Shown here piece after piece: positions 41,234 through 52,364 of a stretch of 64,000 nt of DNA (position 1 is its first letter; the number at the start of each line of letters is the position of its first letter). Origin of the DNA: Turneriella parva DSM 21527 (GTDB lineage Bacteria; Spirochaetota; Leptospiria; Turneriellales; Turneriellaceae); assembly GCF_000266885.1 (NCBI RefSeq), contig NC_018020.1, forward strand, positions 868,001-932,000, written 5' to 3'. A program made the translations under genes and the position numbers. A model generated the notes under the pieces. It was not told the DNA's origin. It worked only from the letters and a program-made list of their open reading frames with translations, and did no database searches.

Positions 41234-41250
41234 AAATCCTCCGCAAGTTT

Positions 41251-43278
41251 TCATATAAATTGCTTACCCACGCCGACGCTGAAATTCCAAATCAGCAGAT
41301 TTTGCCCGCCCGAATAGAAATAGAAATCGGGGCCGGTCTTAAAGAGAAACTTCAGGCTCGATGTATAATCGTATTGCAAAATCGCGCCCAGAGACATGAC
41401 GGGGGTGAATCCTGCTGAAAGATTGGCACCACCGCTACGCCAAATGTTCTGGTACGAAGAGCCAAAACCGGCATAAGGCAAGAGCTCTAGCTTGTAAGGC
41501 AGCGGCACCGGGTATGCTGTGAAGGCGATCAGGTCTGCGCGCAGCAGATTGGTTTTTACCGTATCGGTTGAAGTCTCGCCCGAAAACATCTGCACCGGCA
41601 GCGTCGCCGATGCGGTAGAGAAATTCAGCTGCGCGCCCAGAACGAGGTCGTAGGGCAGAATGTTCTTCACCTGATAAATGGCGCTGACCACAAAATATGA
41701 CAACATCTGCCCAACGGGAAAATTCTGATCTACGGCGATACTGTCGGCGCTGCCGCCGAGACTGCCCATCGCGGGGTACCCCAAATACCCTGAAATCTGG
41801 TGTTCGGGCACTTTGTAGCAGCCGATATTGACATCGATAGTGTCGCGATCACCCAGCTTTGAGGGCTTACCGACCTTGCAGTACTGCGCGGGCATCTTGG
41901 GCAAACTGACGAGGCCGATCTCGAAGAGTTGCAGGTCTTCGACCCGCGTCTGAAACTTCTTTTGACCTAAGGCGTCGATTTTGAGCTCTTCTTTGCCATC
42001 GAGCGACACGACAAGCTCACCCCCATGGAAATCTGTTAGCACGACAACCACCGGAACTGTATCCGTGATACAGCTAATAAGAATTTCTGTATTTTTGAAA
42101 GTCACCTTGTTGCGGCCATTACGCACGTGGCAGAATTGCCGCGGTTCTTTGGGCGCATTTTTCACTGTCAGCACATAAGACTCGCCGCCCTTAAATCGCG
42201 AACCAAAATCTTTTGCCGTTTCGCCAGGGTTCACCGCAAATTCTTTTCCACCGAAATCGAGCACAAGCCCCGTGCCCTTGAGTCCGGCGATCTGCGCCGT
42301 GACTGCAAAAGTCTGACTTTTGAGCTGTGCGAGAATCTCGCTTTTCATTTTTTCGCTAAGGCTATCGCTGTCTTGCACGAGTTCTTCGCGCACTGTGAAC
42401 AGAATCTGTTTCAACTGGGCATGGTAAGCCGAAACCGTGATGAACTTTTTGCCCTTCTCGCTGGCCGTGCCAGGCCAGAACAACAGATCACTTTTTAATG
42501 CCTCAGCAGCAGTCGCCAGGTATTGCGTATCGGCCGCCAGGTCCGTGCTCCATCCGCTTTTGCGGGCGTACCGTTCAACTCCCTTTGCTGAAATCTGAAC
42601 TCCATACCCGTCGTCGCGAATACTCGCCGAAATTTTTGCATAGAGACTGGTGACTTCTTTGTGGCTCTGGCCGGGTGCAGGTGGCAACCATGCCATACGC
42701 AAAGTGCCAACAGTTTGTATCGATGCGGATTCTTCTTCGCCCTCTGTCTCAACCGTAATCTTCTTGAGCTCACTCACCACGTTTTCAGCAGAGGTGTTGA
42801 TCGCTTCGAAGAGCGACGCGTCAAGATTGGGCTTCAGTTCGGGCAGTTCAGCGGTACGGTTTTCCGTGACGTAATAGACAAAGGTGCGCATGCTGATCTG
42901 CGTGACTTCATTCTCTGCCGGCTTGTGCCCGTGCGGCTTTTCGATGATGCCATACGAGCCATAGATGAGGATATCTGCGTTCAGCGCGACTGCGATACGC
43001 AGCAGGTTATTCTTTTCAGGAATCTTTCGGGGGTCGAAAATACCAACCTTACTCAACTCGGCCATTGCCTCGTTGATTTTCTCTTCGGAAATTCTCTCGT
43101 ATGAAAACTTCTGCTTTAGTGATTCATCGATTGCCGAAGCGAGAGAACCCGCCAAGTATCCCGCGCTTTCAACATTGCCTGTATAATGGATCATGCCGAT
43201 GCGGGCAAGCTCTGCTCTGACCGGGGTAAAGACAGCGGCAAGCCCGCAGTACAGGAGTATGAACTTGGTGTATTTCAT
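41251..43278 (-). CDS. Large CsgG-like/outer-membrane barrel protein
   Basis: ATG 43278 gives a signal peptide (MKYTKFILLYCGLAAVFTPVRA). About 675 residues follow. The N-terminal part (YLAGSLASAIDESLKQKF, IAVALNADILIYGSYG) resembles CsgG/FlgO-type domains; a second related unit comes at residues about 200-310; then a beta-rich middle and a C-terminal barrel ending in SVGVGKQFI. The architecture is a longer version of the 19224-20465 protein. An envelope or lipoprotein-assembly function is inferred. The upstream region carries a perfect 11-bp inverted repeat. Confidence 0.68.
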   Translation of the reverse strand: MKYTKFILLYCGLAAVFTPVRAELARIGMIHYTGNVESAGYLAGSLASAIDESLKQKFSYERISEEKINEAMAELSKVGIFDPRKIPEKNNLLRIAVALNADILIYGSYGIIEKPHGHKPAENEVTQISMRTFVYYVTENRTAELPELKPNLDASLFEAINTSAENVVSELKKITVETEGEEESASIQTVGTLRMAWLPPAPGQSHKEVTSLYAKISASIRDDGYGVQISAKGVERYARKSGWSTDLAADTQYLATAAEALKSDLLFWPGTASEKGKKFITVSAYHAQLKQILFTVREELVQDSDSLSEKMKSEILAQLKSQTFAVTAQIAGLKGTGLVLDFGGKEFAVNPGETAKDFGSRFKGGESYVLTVKNAPKEPRQFCHVRNGRNKVTFKNTEILISCITDTVPVVVVLTDFHGGELVVSLDGKEELKIDALGQKKFQTRVEDLQLFEIGLVSLPKMPAQYCKVGKPSKLGDRDTIDVNIGCYKVPEHQISGYLGYPAMGSLGGSADSIAVDQNFPVGQMLSYFVVSAIYQVKNILPYDLVLGAQLNFSTASATLPVQMFSGETSTDTVKTNLLRADLIAFTAYPVPLPYKLELLPYAGFGSSYQNIWRSGGANLSAGFTPVMSLGAILQYDYTSSLKFLFKTGPDFYFYSGGQNLLIWNFSVGVGKQFI

Positions 43279-43326
43279 GATGGGTGCGGGCATTTCGTTT
43301 AGAGCGTAATGAGTTCAAAGCGAAAA

Positions 43327-43353
43327 CCATACCAAACTCGCTGTTTGGTATGG
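43327..43353. promoter_or_regulatory. Perfect 11-bp inverted repeat, candidate operator
   Basis: CCATACCAAAC (43327-43337) and GTTTGGTATGG (43343-43353) are perfect arms with a TCGCT spacer. It lies 48 bases upstream of the minus-strand barrel gene and 167 bases upstream of the AEC carrier gene. It could be a regulator-binding site or an RNA hairpin in the 5' leader; there is no T-tract for termination. The rest of the 43279-43520 gap shows no gene. Confidence 0.5.
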
Positions 43354-43520
43354 AGCAGGTTCATTGTTCAGAATCCTGCCGGTAGATTGCTGCTCATTCT
43401 CGACAACGGGGCTTCAAATGGCTCTGGCGTAAAGTCCGTTTTTCAACTCGCGAAGACTTGTCAGCCGCCGTTTTAATAGCTGCAAGCCTCAATCTCTATT
43501 GAAAATAATCCACTAAACCT

Positions 43521-44417
43521 ATGACAGTTCTCATTCTCATCATCGCCTGCTTTCTCGCAGGGGTTGTGTTGCGCCGGCTGAAGGTGTTTCCCGAAAACGC
43601 GCATACGGTACTCAATACCTTCATTATTTACGTTTCGCTGCCGGCCCTCGTGATCAAATCATTGCGGCTGATACCGATGACACCCGCCTACTTCAGCGCC
43701 GCCCTCATGCCGTGGATTATGTTTCTGCTCGCAGCGATGCTTTTTCTGGCGCTTGAAAGATTCAAAGTCATCAACCGCACCACAGCGCTCGCGCTCATGA
43801 TCACCGCAGGCCTCAGCAACACGTCGTTTGTCGGCATACCAGTCATCGAAGCGCTGTATGGCAAGCAGTACATTCCGGTGGCGGTGATTATCGACCAAAT
43901 GGGCACATTCTTACTCGTGGCGCTGGTCGTTATACCGTTGGTGGATTTCTTGCGCATCGGTGAATTCAGCCTGCGCGTGGCGGCACGCAATCTGCTGCTG
44001 TTTCCGCCGTTTATTGCGCTGCTTCTCGCGTTCGTCTTTCAGGTATTTCGCCCCGTAGAAACTGTTTATGCCGTTGCCGAACGCATCGCCGAAACGCTTG
44101 CACCTCTCGCACTCGTTTCTGTAGGTTTGCAGTGGGCGCCTGGCAAGGTGAAAGAATTCGGCAAAGAGCTGGCATTGGGGCTGACATTCAAATTGATTCT
44201 GGCTCCGGCGATTATCTATGCTTTTTACGCGGCAGCAAAATACAATGCCGATCTGCGCAAGATCGTGGTGCTCGAGGCAGCGATGGGGCCGATGATCACC
44301 GGCGGCATTATCGCCATGCAGCGCAATTTAAACCCACCGCTGGTTGCGGCCATGCTTTCGATCGGTATTCCACTTTCGCTCTTGACATCGCTGGTCGTAA
44401 AGCTGCTGTTTCGCTGA
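43521..44417 (+). CDS. AEC family transporter
   Basis: The 298-residue protein has ten hydrophobic segments and the AEC (auxin efflux carrier/MleP-like) layout: an N-terminal half with NTFIIYVSLPALVIKSL, a TAGLSNTSFVGIPVIEALYG core with conserved Asn/Gly breaks, and a C-terminal half with AAMGPMITGGIIAM. Members export organic anions or amino-acid-like molecules. It is 6 bases upstream of the PAP2-type gene, so they share a transcript. Confidence 0.9.
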   Translation: MTVLILIIACFLAGVVLRRLKVFPENAHTVLNTFIIYVSLPALVIKSLRLIPMTPAYFSAALMPWIMFLLAAMLFLALERFKVINRTTALALMITAGLSNTSFVGIPVIEALYGKQYIPVAVIIDQMGTFLLVALVVIPLVDFLRIGEFSLRVAARNLLLFPPFIALLLAFVFQVFRPVETVYAVAERIAETLAPLALVSVGLQWAPGKVKEFGKELALGLTFKLILAPAIIYAFYAAAKYNADLRKIVVLEAAMGPMITGGIIAMQRNLNPPLVAAMLSIGIPLSLLTSLVVKLLFR

Positions 44418-44423
44418 TCAAAT

Positions 44424-45080
44424 ATGCTATACCTGCGCCGAATAAAGAGCGAATGGCTGGCTTTTGCCGAAAGTACACCGCAGCGCATTGAGTTTCTCGT
44501 CTCGGCAACGGTGCTTACGACCGTGATGTTCTGCCTGCTCTTCTATCTGCGCTATAACGAAACACGCCCGGGCGTCGTGCTGCAAGACCCGCTGCTTGCG
44601 ATGATCACCCCGGTCGATCTGAGCCTGCTCACTTTCATTCTCATCTATGCAGGCATCATCAGCACCGTCGGCATGTTGCTGAGCCACCCCAGGCGGCTCA
44701 TGATCGGTCTGCAAATTTATGCCGTTTACGCTTCACTGCGACTCACGGGAATGTGGCTGGTTCCACTCGAAGCACCGGCAGGCCTGATACCCCTTGTCGA
44801 CCCACTCATGTCGTGGGCGCAGACCGGACACCAGCTCAACAAAGATTTGTTTTTTTCTGGCCACACGTCGACGATGTTCATCTGCTATCTTATTTTGCCA
44901 CCGGGTTGGGGCAGGCCGATCTTTCTCACGGGTGTGATCATTATGGCGACGACACTCATTGTGCAGCACGTGCACTACACGGTCGACGTTTTGTCTGCGC
45001 CGTTCTATTGTTATGGCGCGATGGGGCTGGTGCTGCGTGTACGCAAGCTATGCGGAGCGTCAGGCGACATGAATGGTTGA
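44424..45080 (+). CDS. PAP2_C-type membrane phosphatase/phosphotransferase
   Basis: The 218-residue protein has about six membrane segments and the sphingomyelin-synthase-like PAP2_C motifs: SGHTSTMFICY and HYTVDVLSAPFYCYG with the conserved His and Asp. Eukaryotic relatives move phosphocholine headgroups between lipids; bacterial members are poorly described. A headgroup-transfer or lipid phosphatase role is inferred. It follows the AEC carrier gene directly. Confidence 0.85.
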   Translation: MLYLRRIKSEWLAFAESTPQRIEFLVSATVLTTVMFCLLFYLRYNETRPGVVLQDPLLAMITPVDLSLLTFILIYAGIISTVGMLLSHPRRLMIGLQIYAVYASLRLTGMWLVPLEAPAGLIPLVDPLMSWAQTGHQLNKDLFFSGHTSTMFICYLILPPGWGRPIFLTGVIIMATTLIVQHVHYTVDVLSAPFYCYGAMGLVLRVRKLCGASGDMNG

Positions 45081-45206
45081 GGGCAGCGGCAATACGGCGC
45101 CCGGCACATTGCGGTCTGAATCCTTTTTACTGCCTTAGAATCTTCTAATATAGAAGAGACATAATTACTTTTCTGTTTTTTGGTGCGGCCTTTGCTGTGC
45201 AATATA

Positions 45207-45237
45207 TTGACGCTCTGTCTCAGAGCCATTTTATGAT
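45207..45237 (+). promoter_or_regulatory. Candidate gltB promoter with palindromic operator
   Basis: TTGACG (45207-45212) and TATGAT (45232-45237) are 19 bases apart, which is rather long for sigma70; TTATGA one base earlier gives 18. The spacer contains the perfect palindrome GCTCTG-TCT-CAGAGC (45212-45226). A regulator bound there would sit between -35 and -10. GGGAG precedes the gltB ATG at 45268. Confidence 0.5.
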
Positions 45238-45267
45238 AAATTTTGACCCCTCGATAAGGGAGAAATT

Positions 45268-48200
45268 ATGAGCAGAACTGACAAAACGCCCCCTACACAG
45301 GCCACGCAGCCGCAGGTACACCCTGATTCGAACGCGGTTGGCGTGATGCCTACCTCGGCGATCGGTATGTACGACCCGCAGTTTGAAAAAGACTCATGCG
45401 GCGTGGGCTTCATCGTCGACCTCAAGGCAAATAAGTCACGCGACATCGTTGAGAAGGCCGTGCAGATGCTCATGAACCTCGAACACCGCGGCGCGGTGGG
45501 CGCAGACCCTGAAACAGGCGACGGGGCGGGCATTCTGCTGCAGATGCCGCATGACTTCATGAAGATCGCGGCAGCCGAAGCCAAGATCAAGCTGCCGAAC
45601 GAGGGTGAATACGCCGTGGCGTTTATCTTCATGCCACAAGACAATGGTCTGCGCAAACAAGTAGAAAATATTTTCGAGAAGATCGTCGTCGATGAAGACC
45701 TCGAATTTCTCGGCTGGCGCAAGGTGCCTGTCGACGATAACGTGCCAGGCTATGGCGCAAAGCTCACGCTGCCCTATGTCGTGCAGGCATTTGTTGGTCG
45801 TGGCAAGTTCAAAGGCAGCGCCGATGATTTTGAGCGCCGCCTTTATCTCGTGCGCCGCGTGATCGACCACCGCATTCGCGCAGAACTCAAACTGAACCGC
45901 GCGCAGTACTACGTGCCGTCGTTCAGCAGCCGCACCATTGTTTACAAGGGTATGCTGCTTGCGGCTCAGGTACCGGCATTCTTCAAAGACCTGCGCCATA
46001 AAGAAATGAAGTCTGCGCTCGCGCTGATTCACATGCGCTTTTCGACGAACACATTCCCGACATGGGATCTCGCGCACCCGTTTCGCATGATTGCGCACAA
46101 CGGCGAAATCAATACGCTGCGCGGCAACATCAACTGGATGCGCACACGCGAAGCCGTGATGGAATCACCACACTATGGCAGCGATCTGAAGCGCATGCTG
46201 CCGATCGTTATGGAAGGCCAGTCAGACTCGGCCACGTTCGATACAGTGCTCGAACTTCTCGTGATGAGCGGGCGCAGCCTGCCGCATGCGATCATGATGA
46301 TGATTCCCGAGGCATGGTCGAAAAATGACCTCATGTCAGAAGAGCGCCGCGCGTTCTATGAATACCACGCCACGATGATGGAACCCTGGGATGGCCCTGC
46401 GGCTGTGGCGTTTACTGACGGCAACATTATCGGCGCCACACTCGACCGCAACGGGCTGAGGCCTGCGCGCTATATCAAGACCAAAGACGATATCGTCATT
46501 ATGGCGTCTGAAATGGGCGTACTTGAAGTGCCGCCTGAAGACATTGTGCTCAGCGGCAAACTCGAACCGGGCCGCATGTTTCTCATCGACCTTTCTGAAC
46601 ACCGCATCATTTCTGACGACGAAGCGAAAGACAAGATCGTGAAACAGAAGCCCTATGGCAAATGGGTCAAAGAAAACATGATCAAGTTCGCCGACCTGCC
46701 AGAGCCCAAAGAATCGCCGACGCCCGAGCACAAAACCATGCTCGAACGCCAGCGTATTTTCGGTTACACTAAAGAAGACCTGCTGACGGTCATGAAACCC
46801 ATGGTCGTCACAGGGCAAGAAGCCGTAGGTTCCATGGGCACCGATGCCGCACTGGCAGTGCTTTCAGAAAAACCACAGCTGCTCTACCGCTATTTCAAGC
46901 AGCTCTTCGCGCAGGTGACGAACCCTCCGGTCGACGCGATTCGCGAAGAACTCGTGATGGAGCTGACGACCTACATCGGCCCTGAGCAAAACCTGCTCGA
47001 CGAAACGCCAGAACATGCACACCGCATTGAGCTGCCGCACCCGATTCTCGAAAACAGCCAGCTTGCCCAGCTGAAAGAAATCGCCGAAGGCCAGTTCTCG
47101 GCGCGCTCTTTCAGCCTGCATTTTAATCCGGCGAAGAAGAACGACATGCGCACTCAGCTCGACCGCATCTGCGCAAGTGCCTGCGAAGCTGTTCGCCTCG
47201 GTTTCAACATCATCATTCTCACCGACCGCGGTGTGAACCGTGAAATCGCCCCGATTCCGAGCCTGCTCGGTGTCGCCGCCGTGCACCACGCCCTTATTAA
47301 AGCGGGGCTGAGAACACGCACGGGTATCGTGATCGAAACGGGTGAAGCGCGCGAAGTTCACCATTTTGCACTGCTGTTGGGTTATGGGGCGAACGCCATC
47401 AATCCATACCTGGCGTATGAGACCCTGCACGACCTCTACAAAATCGGCTTCATGCCCGAGCTGAAAGAAGAAAAGTATATAGAGAAAAATTACCGCAAAG
47501 CAATCGGTAAAGGCCTCTACAAAATTTTCAGCAAGATGGGTATTTCAACTCTGCAATCGTATTGCGGAGCTCAGATTTTCGAAGCCGTCGGTCTCGACTC
47601 AGAGGTTATTGAACACTACTTCACCGGCACCGCGAGCCGGGTCGAAGGTGTCAGCCTCGAGATGCTCGAAGAAGAGGCACGCCGCCGCCACGAAGAAGCT
47701 TTCGGCGACCTGCGCGAAGGTATTCTGCCATCGGGCGGTCTTTACCACTACCGTGTAGACGGCGAAGCCCACTTGTGGAACCCGACTACCGTTGCGAAGT
47801 TGCAGATTAGCACGCGCAACTCTGACTACAAGACCTTTAAAGAATACACTGCGGCGATCGATGACCAGAGCAAGCGCCGTGTAACGCTGCGCTCATTGCT
47901 CGAGTTCGACTATGCTGCGACCCCGATTCCGATTGAAGAGGTCGAGCCGGCGAAAGAAATTGTGAAGCGGTTTGCAACCGGCGCGATGAGCTTCGGCTCC
48001 ATTTCGTGGGAAGCACACACCAACCTCGCGATTGCGATGAACCGCATCGGCGGTAAAAGCAATACCGGTGAAGGGGGCGAAAGCGCCGAACGATTTGTGA
48101 CTCTGCCGAACGGCGACAGCCTGCGTTCAGCAATTAAGCAAGTGGCCTCGGGTCGGTTCGGTGTCACAGCCAACTATCTTATCAATGCAGACGAACTGCA

Positions 48201-49920
48201 GATCAAGATGGCACAGGGTGCAAAACCCGGCGAAGGCGGGCAGCTGCCTGGCTTTAAAGTCGACAAGATCATCGGCAAAGTACGCCACTCAACGCCGGGT
48301 GTGACGCTCATTTCACCACCGCCGCACCATGACATCTATTCGATCGAAGATTTGAAACAGCTGATTTTCGACCTGAAAAATATAAATCCCCGTGCGCGCA
48401 TCAGCGTCAAGTTGGTGTCAGAGAGCGGTGTCGGTACGGTCGCTGCAGGCGTCGCGAAAGCGCACGCCGACCATATTCTGATCAGCGGCCACGACGGTGG
48501 CACTGGTGCTTCACCCATCAGCTCAATTCAGTACGCCGGCACCCCGTGGGAGCTCGGTCTCGCTGAGACGCACCAGGTGCTCGTTGTCAACGGCCTCAGA
48601 GACCGCGTTTACGTGCAGGCCGACGGCCAGATGAAAACGGGGCGCGACGTTGTTGTTGCCGCACTTTTGGGCGCAGAAGAGTTCGGTTTCGCCACGGCGC
48701 CGCTTGTGACTCTCGGCTGCATCATGATGCGCAAATGCCACCTGAACACCTGCCCGGTCGGCGTCGCCACGCAAGACCCTGAGCTGCGCAAGAAGTTCAA
48801 CGGCAAACCAGAGCATGTCGTGAACTTCATGTTCTACATCGCCGAAGAGGTGCGTGAATATATGGCTCGCCTGGGCTTCAGAAAGCTCACCGACATGGTC
48901 GGTCGCACAGAAAAACTGATCACCGCGCGACCCAAAGACCATTGGAAAGCGCGCGGCCTCGACCTCAGCAAACTGCTGACGATGCAGAAACCTGTCTACA
49001 AGACAGATCTCTACCGCACGAAGGCACAGAACCACGAAATCGACAAGCAGATTGACAACCGCATAATCGAGATGGCCAAACGCTCACTCGACAAGCAAGA
49101 GCCGGTCGAAATCAACCTGCCGGTAACCAATGTCGATCGTACCGTCGGCGCAATGCTCTCAGGCGAAGTGGCAAAACGCTATGGCGACGAGGGACTGCCA
49201 CACGATACGATCACCGTCAATATGAAGGGCACTGCAGGCCAGAGTTTTGGCTGCTTTCTCGCGAAAGGCGTGACTCTGAAGCTTTCGGGTCAGGCGAACG
49301 ACTACTGCGGCAAAGGTCTTTCGGGCGGCAAACTTGTCGTGCGCCTGCCAGAAAAAACCAGCTACAGCGCAACAGAGAATATCATCATCGGCAATACCTG
49401 CCTCTACGGCGCGACTTCGGGTGAGGCCTACTTTCAAGGCCGTGCGGGCGAGCGTTTCGGTGTGCGCAACTCAGGTGTGCATGCAGTCGTAGAAGGTACC
49501 GGTGACCATGGTTGCGAATACATGACGGGGGGCCGCGTGGTCGTTCTCGGTGAAATCGGGCGAAACTTTGCCGCAGGCATGTCTGGCGGCATCGCGTATG
49601 TGTGGGATCCGCAGAATGTACACGAGAAGTTCGTAAACATGGAACTCGTCGACATCGAAGCCGTTACCGACGAGCGCGATGCCGATGAACTGCTGCACAT
49701 GATTACGCGCCACAAAGAATATACCGGCTCGAAGCGTGCTGCTGAAATTCTCGGCGACTGGAAAAACCAGATCAAGAACTTTAGAAAAATTATCCCCGGC
49801 GAATACAAGAAGGCGCTCGCAGCTCTCGCAGACGAGGCGCAGAAAGAGAATGAAATGGTCGACGAATCTAAGTTAAAGGTGGGCAGCGAAGGCGCCGCTA
49901 AGGGTGGCAAACATGGGTAA
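45268..49920 (+). CDS. gltB: Glutamate synthase, large subunit
   Basis: The 1550-residue protein is the NADPH-GOGAT alpha subunit. It begins with a class II glutaminase domain whose nucleophile is Cys44 in KDSCGVGF, so the first 43 residues should be removed as a propeptide. Next come the central domain, the FMN-binding synthase domain ([21 protein letters not shown]; the [3Fe-4S] Cys cluster around [15 protein letters not shown]), and the C-terminal GXGXG beta-helix domain. It makes two glutamates from glutamine and 2-oxoglutarate. It overlaps gltD by 8 bases. Likely regulated by nitrogen status through the palindrome upstream. Confidence 0.97.
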   Translation: MSRTDKTPPTQATQPQVHPDSNAVGVMPTSAIGMYDPQFEKDSCGVGFIVDLKANKSRDIVEKAVQMLMNLEHRGAVGADPETGDGAGILLQMPHDFMKIAAAEAKIKLPNEGEYAVAFIFMPQDNGLRKQVENIFEKIVVDEDLEFLGWRKVPVDDNVPGYGAKLTLPYVVQAFVGRGKFKGSADDFERRLYLVRRVIDHRIRAELKLNRAQYYVPSFSSRTIVYKGMLLAAQVPAFFKDLRHKEMKSALALIHMRFSTNTFPTWDLAHPFRMIAHNGEINTLRGNINWMRTREAVMESPHYGSDLKRMLPIVMEGQSDSATFDTVLELLVMSGRSLPHAIMMMIPEAWSKNDLMSEERRAFYEYHATMMEPWDGPAAVAFTDGNIIGATLDRNGLRPARYIKTKDDIVIMASEMGVLEVPPEDIVLSGKLEPGRMFLIDLSEHRIISDDEAKDKIVKQKPYGKWVKENMIKFADLPEPKESPTPEHKTMLERQRIFGYTKEDLLTVMKPMVVTGQEAVGSMGTDAALAVLSEKPQLLYRYFKQLFAQVTNPPVDAIREELVMELTTYIGPEQNLLDETPEHAHRIELPHPILENSQLAQLKEIAEGQFSARSFSLHFNPAKKNDMRTQLDRICASACEAVRLGFNIIILTDRGVNREIAPIPSLLGVAAVHHALIKAGLRTRTGIVIETGEAREVHHFALLLGYGANAINPYLAYETLHDLYKIGFMPELKEEKYIEKNYRKAIGKGLYKIFSKMGISTLQSYCGAQIFEAVGLDSEVIEHYFTGTASRVEGVSLEMLEEEARRRHEEAFGDLREGILPSGGLYHYRVDGEAHLWNPTTVAKLQISTRNSDYKTFKEYTAAIDDQSKRRVTLRSLLEFDYAATPIPIEEVEPAKEIVKRFATGAMSFGSISWEAHTNLAIAMNRIGGKSNTGEGGESAERFVTLPNGDSLRSAIKQVASGRFGVTANYLINADELQIKMAQGAKPGEGGQLPGFKVDKIIGKVRHSTPGVTLISPPPHHDIYSIEDLKQLIFDLKNINPRARISVKLVSESGVGTVAAGVAKAHADHILISGHDGGTGASPISSIQYAGTPWELGLAETHQVLVVNGLRDRVYVQADGQMKTGRDVVVAALLGAEEFGFATAPLVTLGCIMMRKCHLNTCPVGVATQDPELRKKFNGKPEHVVNFMFYIAEEVREYMARLGFRKLTDMVGRTEKLITARPKDHWKARGLDLSKLLTMQKPVYKTDLYRTKAQNHEIDKQIDNRIIEMAKRSLDKQEPVEINLPVTNVDRTVGAMLSGEVAKRYGDEGLPHDTITVNMKGTAGQSFGCFLAKGVTLKLSGQANDYCGKGLSGGKLVVRLPEKTSYSATENIIIGNTCLYGATSGEAYFQGRAGERFGVRNSGVHAVVEGTGDHGCEYMTGGRVVVLGEIGRNFAAGMSGGIAYVWDPQNVHEKFVNMELVDIEAVTDERDADELLHMITRHKEYTGSKRAAEILGDWKNQIKNFRKIIPGEYKKALAALADEAQKENEMVDESKLKVGSEGAAKGGKHG

Positions 49921-51352
49921 GCCGACAGGCTTCAAAGAATTCGCCCGGGCATCGCAGGTTTCTGACCCAGTTGCAGAGCGGGTAAAACATTACAAAGAGT
50001 TCGAACACACGTTTGAGCCCGATGTGGCAAAAGTACAGGGTGCCCGTTGCATGGATTGCGGTATTCCGTTCTGCCATGGTGATACCGGTTGCCCGGTTGA
50101 TAACTATATTCCCGAGTTCAACGACCTGGTTTTTCGTGGCCGCTACGAAGACGCGCTCGAGAACCTGCATTCGACCAACAACTTTCCCGAATTTACGGGC
50201 AGATTGTGCCCGGCACCGTGCGAAGGGGCCTGCACTCTGGGTATCAATGAACCGGCCGTTGCCATCAAAGGTATCGAACGCTTCATCATCGATACGGGCT
50301 TCAAGAATGGTTGGGTCAAGCCGCAACCCCCGAAGCACAAAACCGGCAAGCGCGTTGCAGTGATCGGTGCGGGTCCCGCAGGCATGGCTGCATCTCAGCA
50401 GCTGGCTCGTATGGGGCATTCGGTAACGCTCTATGAAAAGAACGAGAAGATCGGCGGATTGATCCGCTTTGGCATACCCGATTTTAAATTCGAAAAATGG
50501 CAGATTGACCGTCGCGCCGAACAGATGACCGCCGAGGGTGTAGAGATCAAAACAGGTGTGAATGTCGGCAAAGATATCACAGCCGACGAGCTGCTCAAGC
50601 AATATGACGCGGTAGTTCTGTCGGGTGGCGCTGAAGCTCCTCGTGACCTGCCGATACCCGGCCGCGAACTTAAAGGTATTCACTTCGCCATGGAGTTTCT
50701 GCCGCAGAACAATCGCAAGAATGCCGGTATCGACGTGGCCAATGCCATTTCAGCGACCGGCAAGAACGTCGTCGTGATTGGCGGTGGCGACACCGGTTCT
50801 GACTGCGTGGGCACGTCAAACCGCCACAAGGCCAAGGGCGTCAGCCAGCTCGAACTTTTCCCGATGCCGCCGGCTGAACGCGCAGCTTCAACGCCGTGGC
50901 CTTACTGGCCAATGAAACTCAGAACTTCTTCGAGCCACGAAGAAGGCGCTGAGCGCATGTGGTCGATCAACACGCTGCGCTTCAACGACGACGGCAAAGG
51001 CAATGTCAAGAGCCTGTCTTGCGTCAAAGTAGAAATGAAAGACGGCAAGTTTGTCGATGTACCCGGTTCTGAATTTGAACTGCAGGCAGACCTGGTGCTG
51101 CTCGCGATGGGCTTTCTTGGCCCGCAAAAAGGCGGACTCATCGAGCAATTCGAAAAGGCCGGCCTGCAGCTCGATGCCCGAGGCAACGTGAAAGCAGACT
51201 TCGGCGACCATGCCGGCGCGCACCGCACGACAGTAGACAAAGTTTTCGCGGCAGGCGATATGCGCCGTGGCCAGAGTCTGATCGTTTGGGCGATTGCCGA
51301 AGGTCGCAAGTGTGCCAACGCAGTGAATGCCTATCTGATGGCCGCCAAATAA
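49913..51352 (+). CDS. gltD: Glutamate synthase, small subunit
   Basis: From ATG 49913, which overlaps the gltB stop and follows AAGGGTGG, the protein has 479 residues. It carries the N-terminal cysteine sets for two [4Fe-4S] clusters ([13 protein letters not shown] and [13 protein letters not shown]), an FAD motif ([11 protein letters not shown]) and an NADPH motif ([11 protein letters not shown]). It feeds electrons from NADPH to GltB. Translation is coupled to gltB. Confidence 0.97.
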   Translation: MGKPTGFKEFARASQVSDPVAERVKHYKEFEHTFEPDVAKVQGARCMDCGIPFCHGDTGCPVDNYIPEFNDLVFRGRYEDALENLHSTNNFPEFTGRLCPAPCEGACTLGINEPAVAIKGIERFIIDTGFKNGWVKPQPPKHKTGKRVAVIGAGPAGMAASQQLARMGHSVTLYEKNEKIGGLIRFGIPDFKFEKWQIDRRAEQMTAEGVEIKTGVNVGKDITADELLKQYDAVVLSGGAEAPRDLPIPGRELKGIHFAMEFLPQNNRKNAGIDVANAISATGKNVVVIGGGDTGSDCVGTSNRHKAKGVSQLELFPMPPAERAASTPWPYWPMKLRTSSSHEEGAERMWSINTLRFNDDGKGNVKSLSCVKVEMKDGKFVDVPGSEFELQADLVLLAMGFLGPQKGGLIEQFEKAGLQLDARGNVKADFGDHAGAHRTTVDKVFAAGDMRRGQSLIVWAIAEGRKCANAVNAYLMAAK

Positions 51353-51378
51353 GGCAGGCGACAGCCGAGAAGAGTTGT

Positions 51379-52353
51379 ATGTCTGAATTCAAACCACAAC
51401 GCCTGAAATTGCCTGTACCCGGTGAAGAGAACGTGTACGGCCTTTACGAAGGCCCTGTTCCCGACACAACTACCCGCGAGTGGGATTTCAACAGCAGGCT
51501 TTTTCCCCGCCGCCGCAGCGAGCGCAAAGCGTGGATATACCTTGGCTTTTTTAGCAGAGATTTCTATGCTGGCATGGCAATCGTCGACGCGGGTTATATT
51601 GCATCGGCATTCTGCTATGTGTATATACCGGCAGAAAAGTATTTTCACGAGCACAAACTGACTCTGCCGCTGGGCTTCGGCAACGCGTTCGATGCCACGC
51701 TCTCTGACAGCTGGCGCCTGGGCCCATATGAGATGCTGCCGACGAAAGAAAAGATCGTCGTGAACATCAGAGGCGAATTTGACCTCAGCGCGACCTTTGC
51801 GCTCAAGGGCAACGGCCTGAGCACGATAGCGCCGAGCGATGCCAACCGTCCGTTTCACTTCACATACAAAGAAATGAGCATGGCAGCCGAGGGCGAATTT
51901 AGCTTTCAGGGCCGCAGGCAGCGCTTTGCAGGCGATTGCGGTATTTCAGATTACACGAAAGGATATCCCCCGCGCAAAACAGAGTGGAACTGGTTGTCGC
52001 TTGTCGGCAAAACCGAAACAGGTAAATCCATCGGCGTGAACCTTGTCGACAAGTTCAACAACGGTATCGAGAACGCATTGTGGGTCGACGGCAAACCGAC
52101 CGCGCTCAGCACCGCTCATTTTCACTATATAAGGCCTGCCGATAAGTCGATCTGGCGTATTCTGACGCGTGACAATGTCTTTGAAGCCCGCTTTAGACCA
52201 TTTGGCGCGCGCGGTGAGAATCTCAACATCGGCATTCTGCGCAGCCAGTTTGTACAACCTTACGGCATTTTCGACGGGCAGATCAAGATTGACGGCCAGC
52301 TCGAAAAGTTTTCAGGCTACGGGGTCACCGAAGACCACCTGGCCCTCTGGTAA
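51379..52353 (+). CDS. DUF2804 family protein
   Basis: From ATG 51379 the protein has 324 residues matching DUF2804: [18 protein letters not shown], a central beta-rich region with [23 protein letters not shown] (the conserved WNW) and a C-terminal Gly/Tyr-rich end. The family is thought to be lipocalin-like, possibly for lipid handling. The function is unknown. It lies 26 bases after gltD and 11 bases before hslV, so it may be in the same transcript. Confidence 0.85.
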   Translation: MSEFKPQRLKLPVPGEENVYGLYEGPVPDTTTREWDFNSRLFPRRRSERKAWIYLGFFSRDFYAGMAIVDAGYIASAFCYVYIPAEKYFHEHKLTLPLGFGNAFDATLSDSWRLGPYEMLPTKEKIVVNIRGEFDLSATFALKGNGLSTIAPSDANRPFHFTYKEMSMAAEGEFSFQGRRQRFAGDCGISDYTKGYPPRKTEWNWLSLVGKTETGKSIGVNLVDKFNNGIENALWVDGKPTALSTAHFHYIRPADKSIWRILTRDNVFEARFRPFGARGENLNIGILRSQFVQPYGIFDGQIKIDGQLEKFSGYGVTEDHLALW

Positions 52354-52364
52354 GCAACTTAAGT

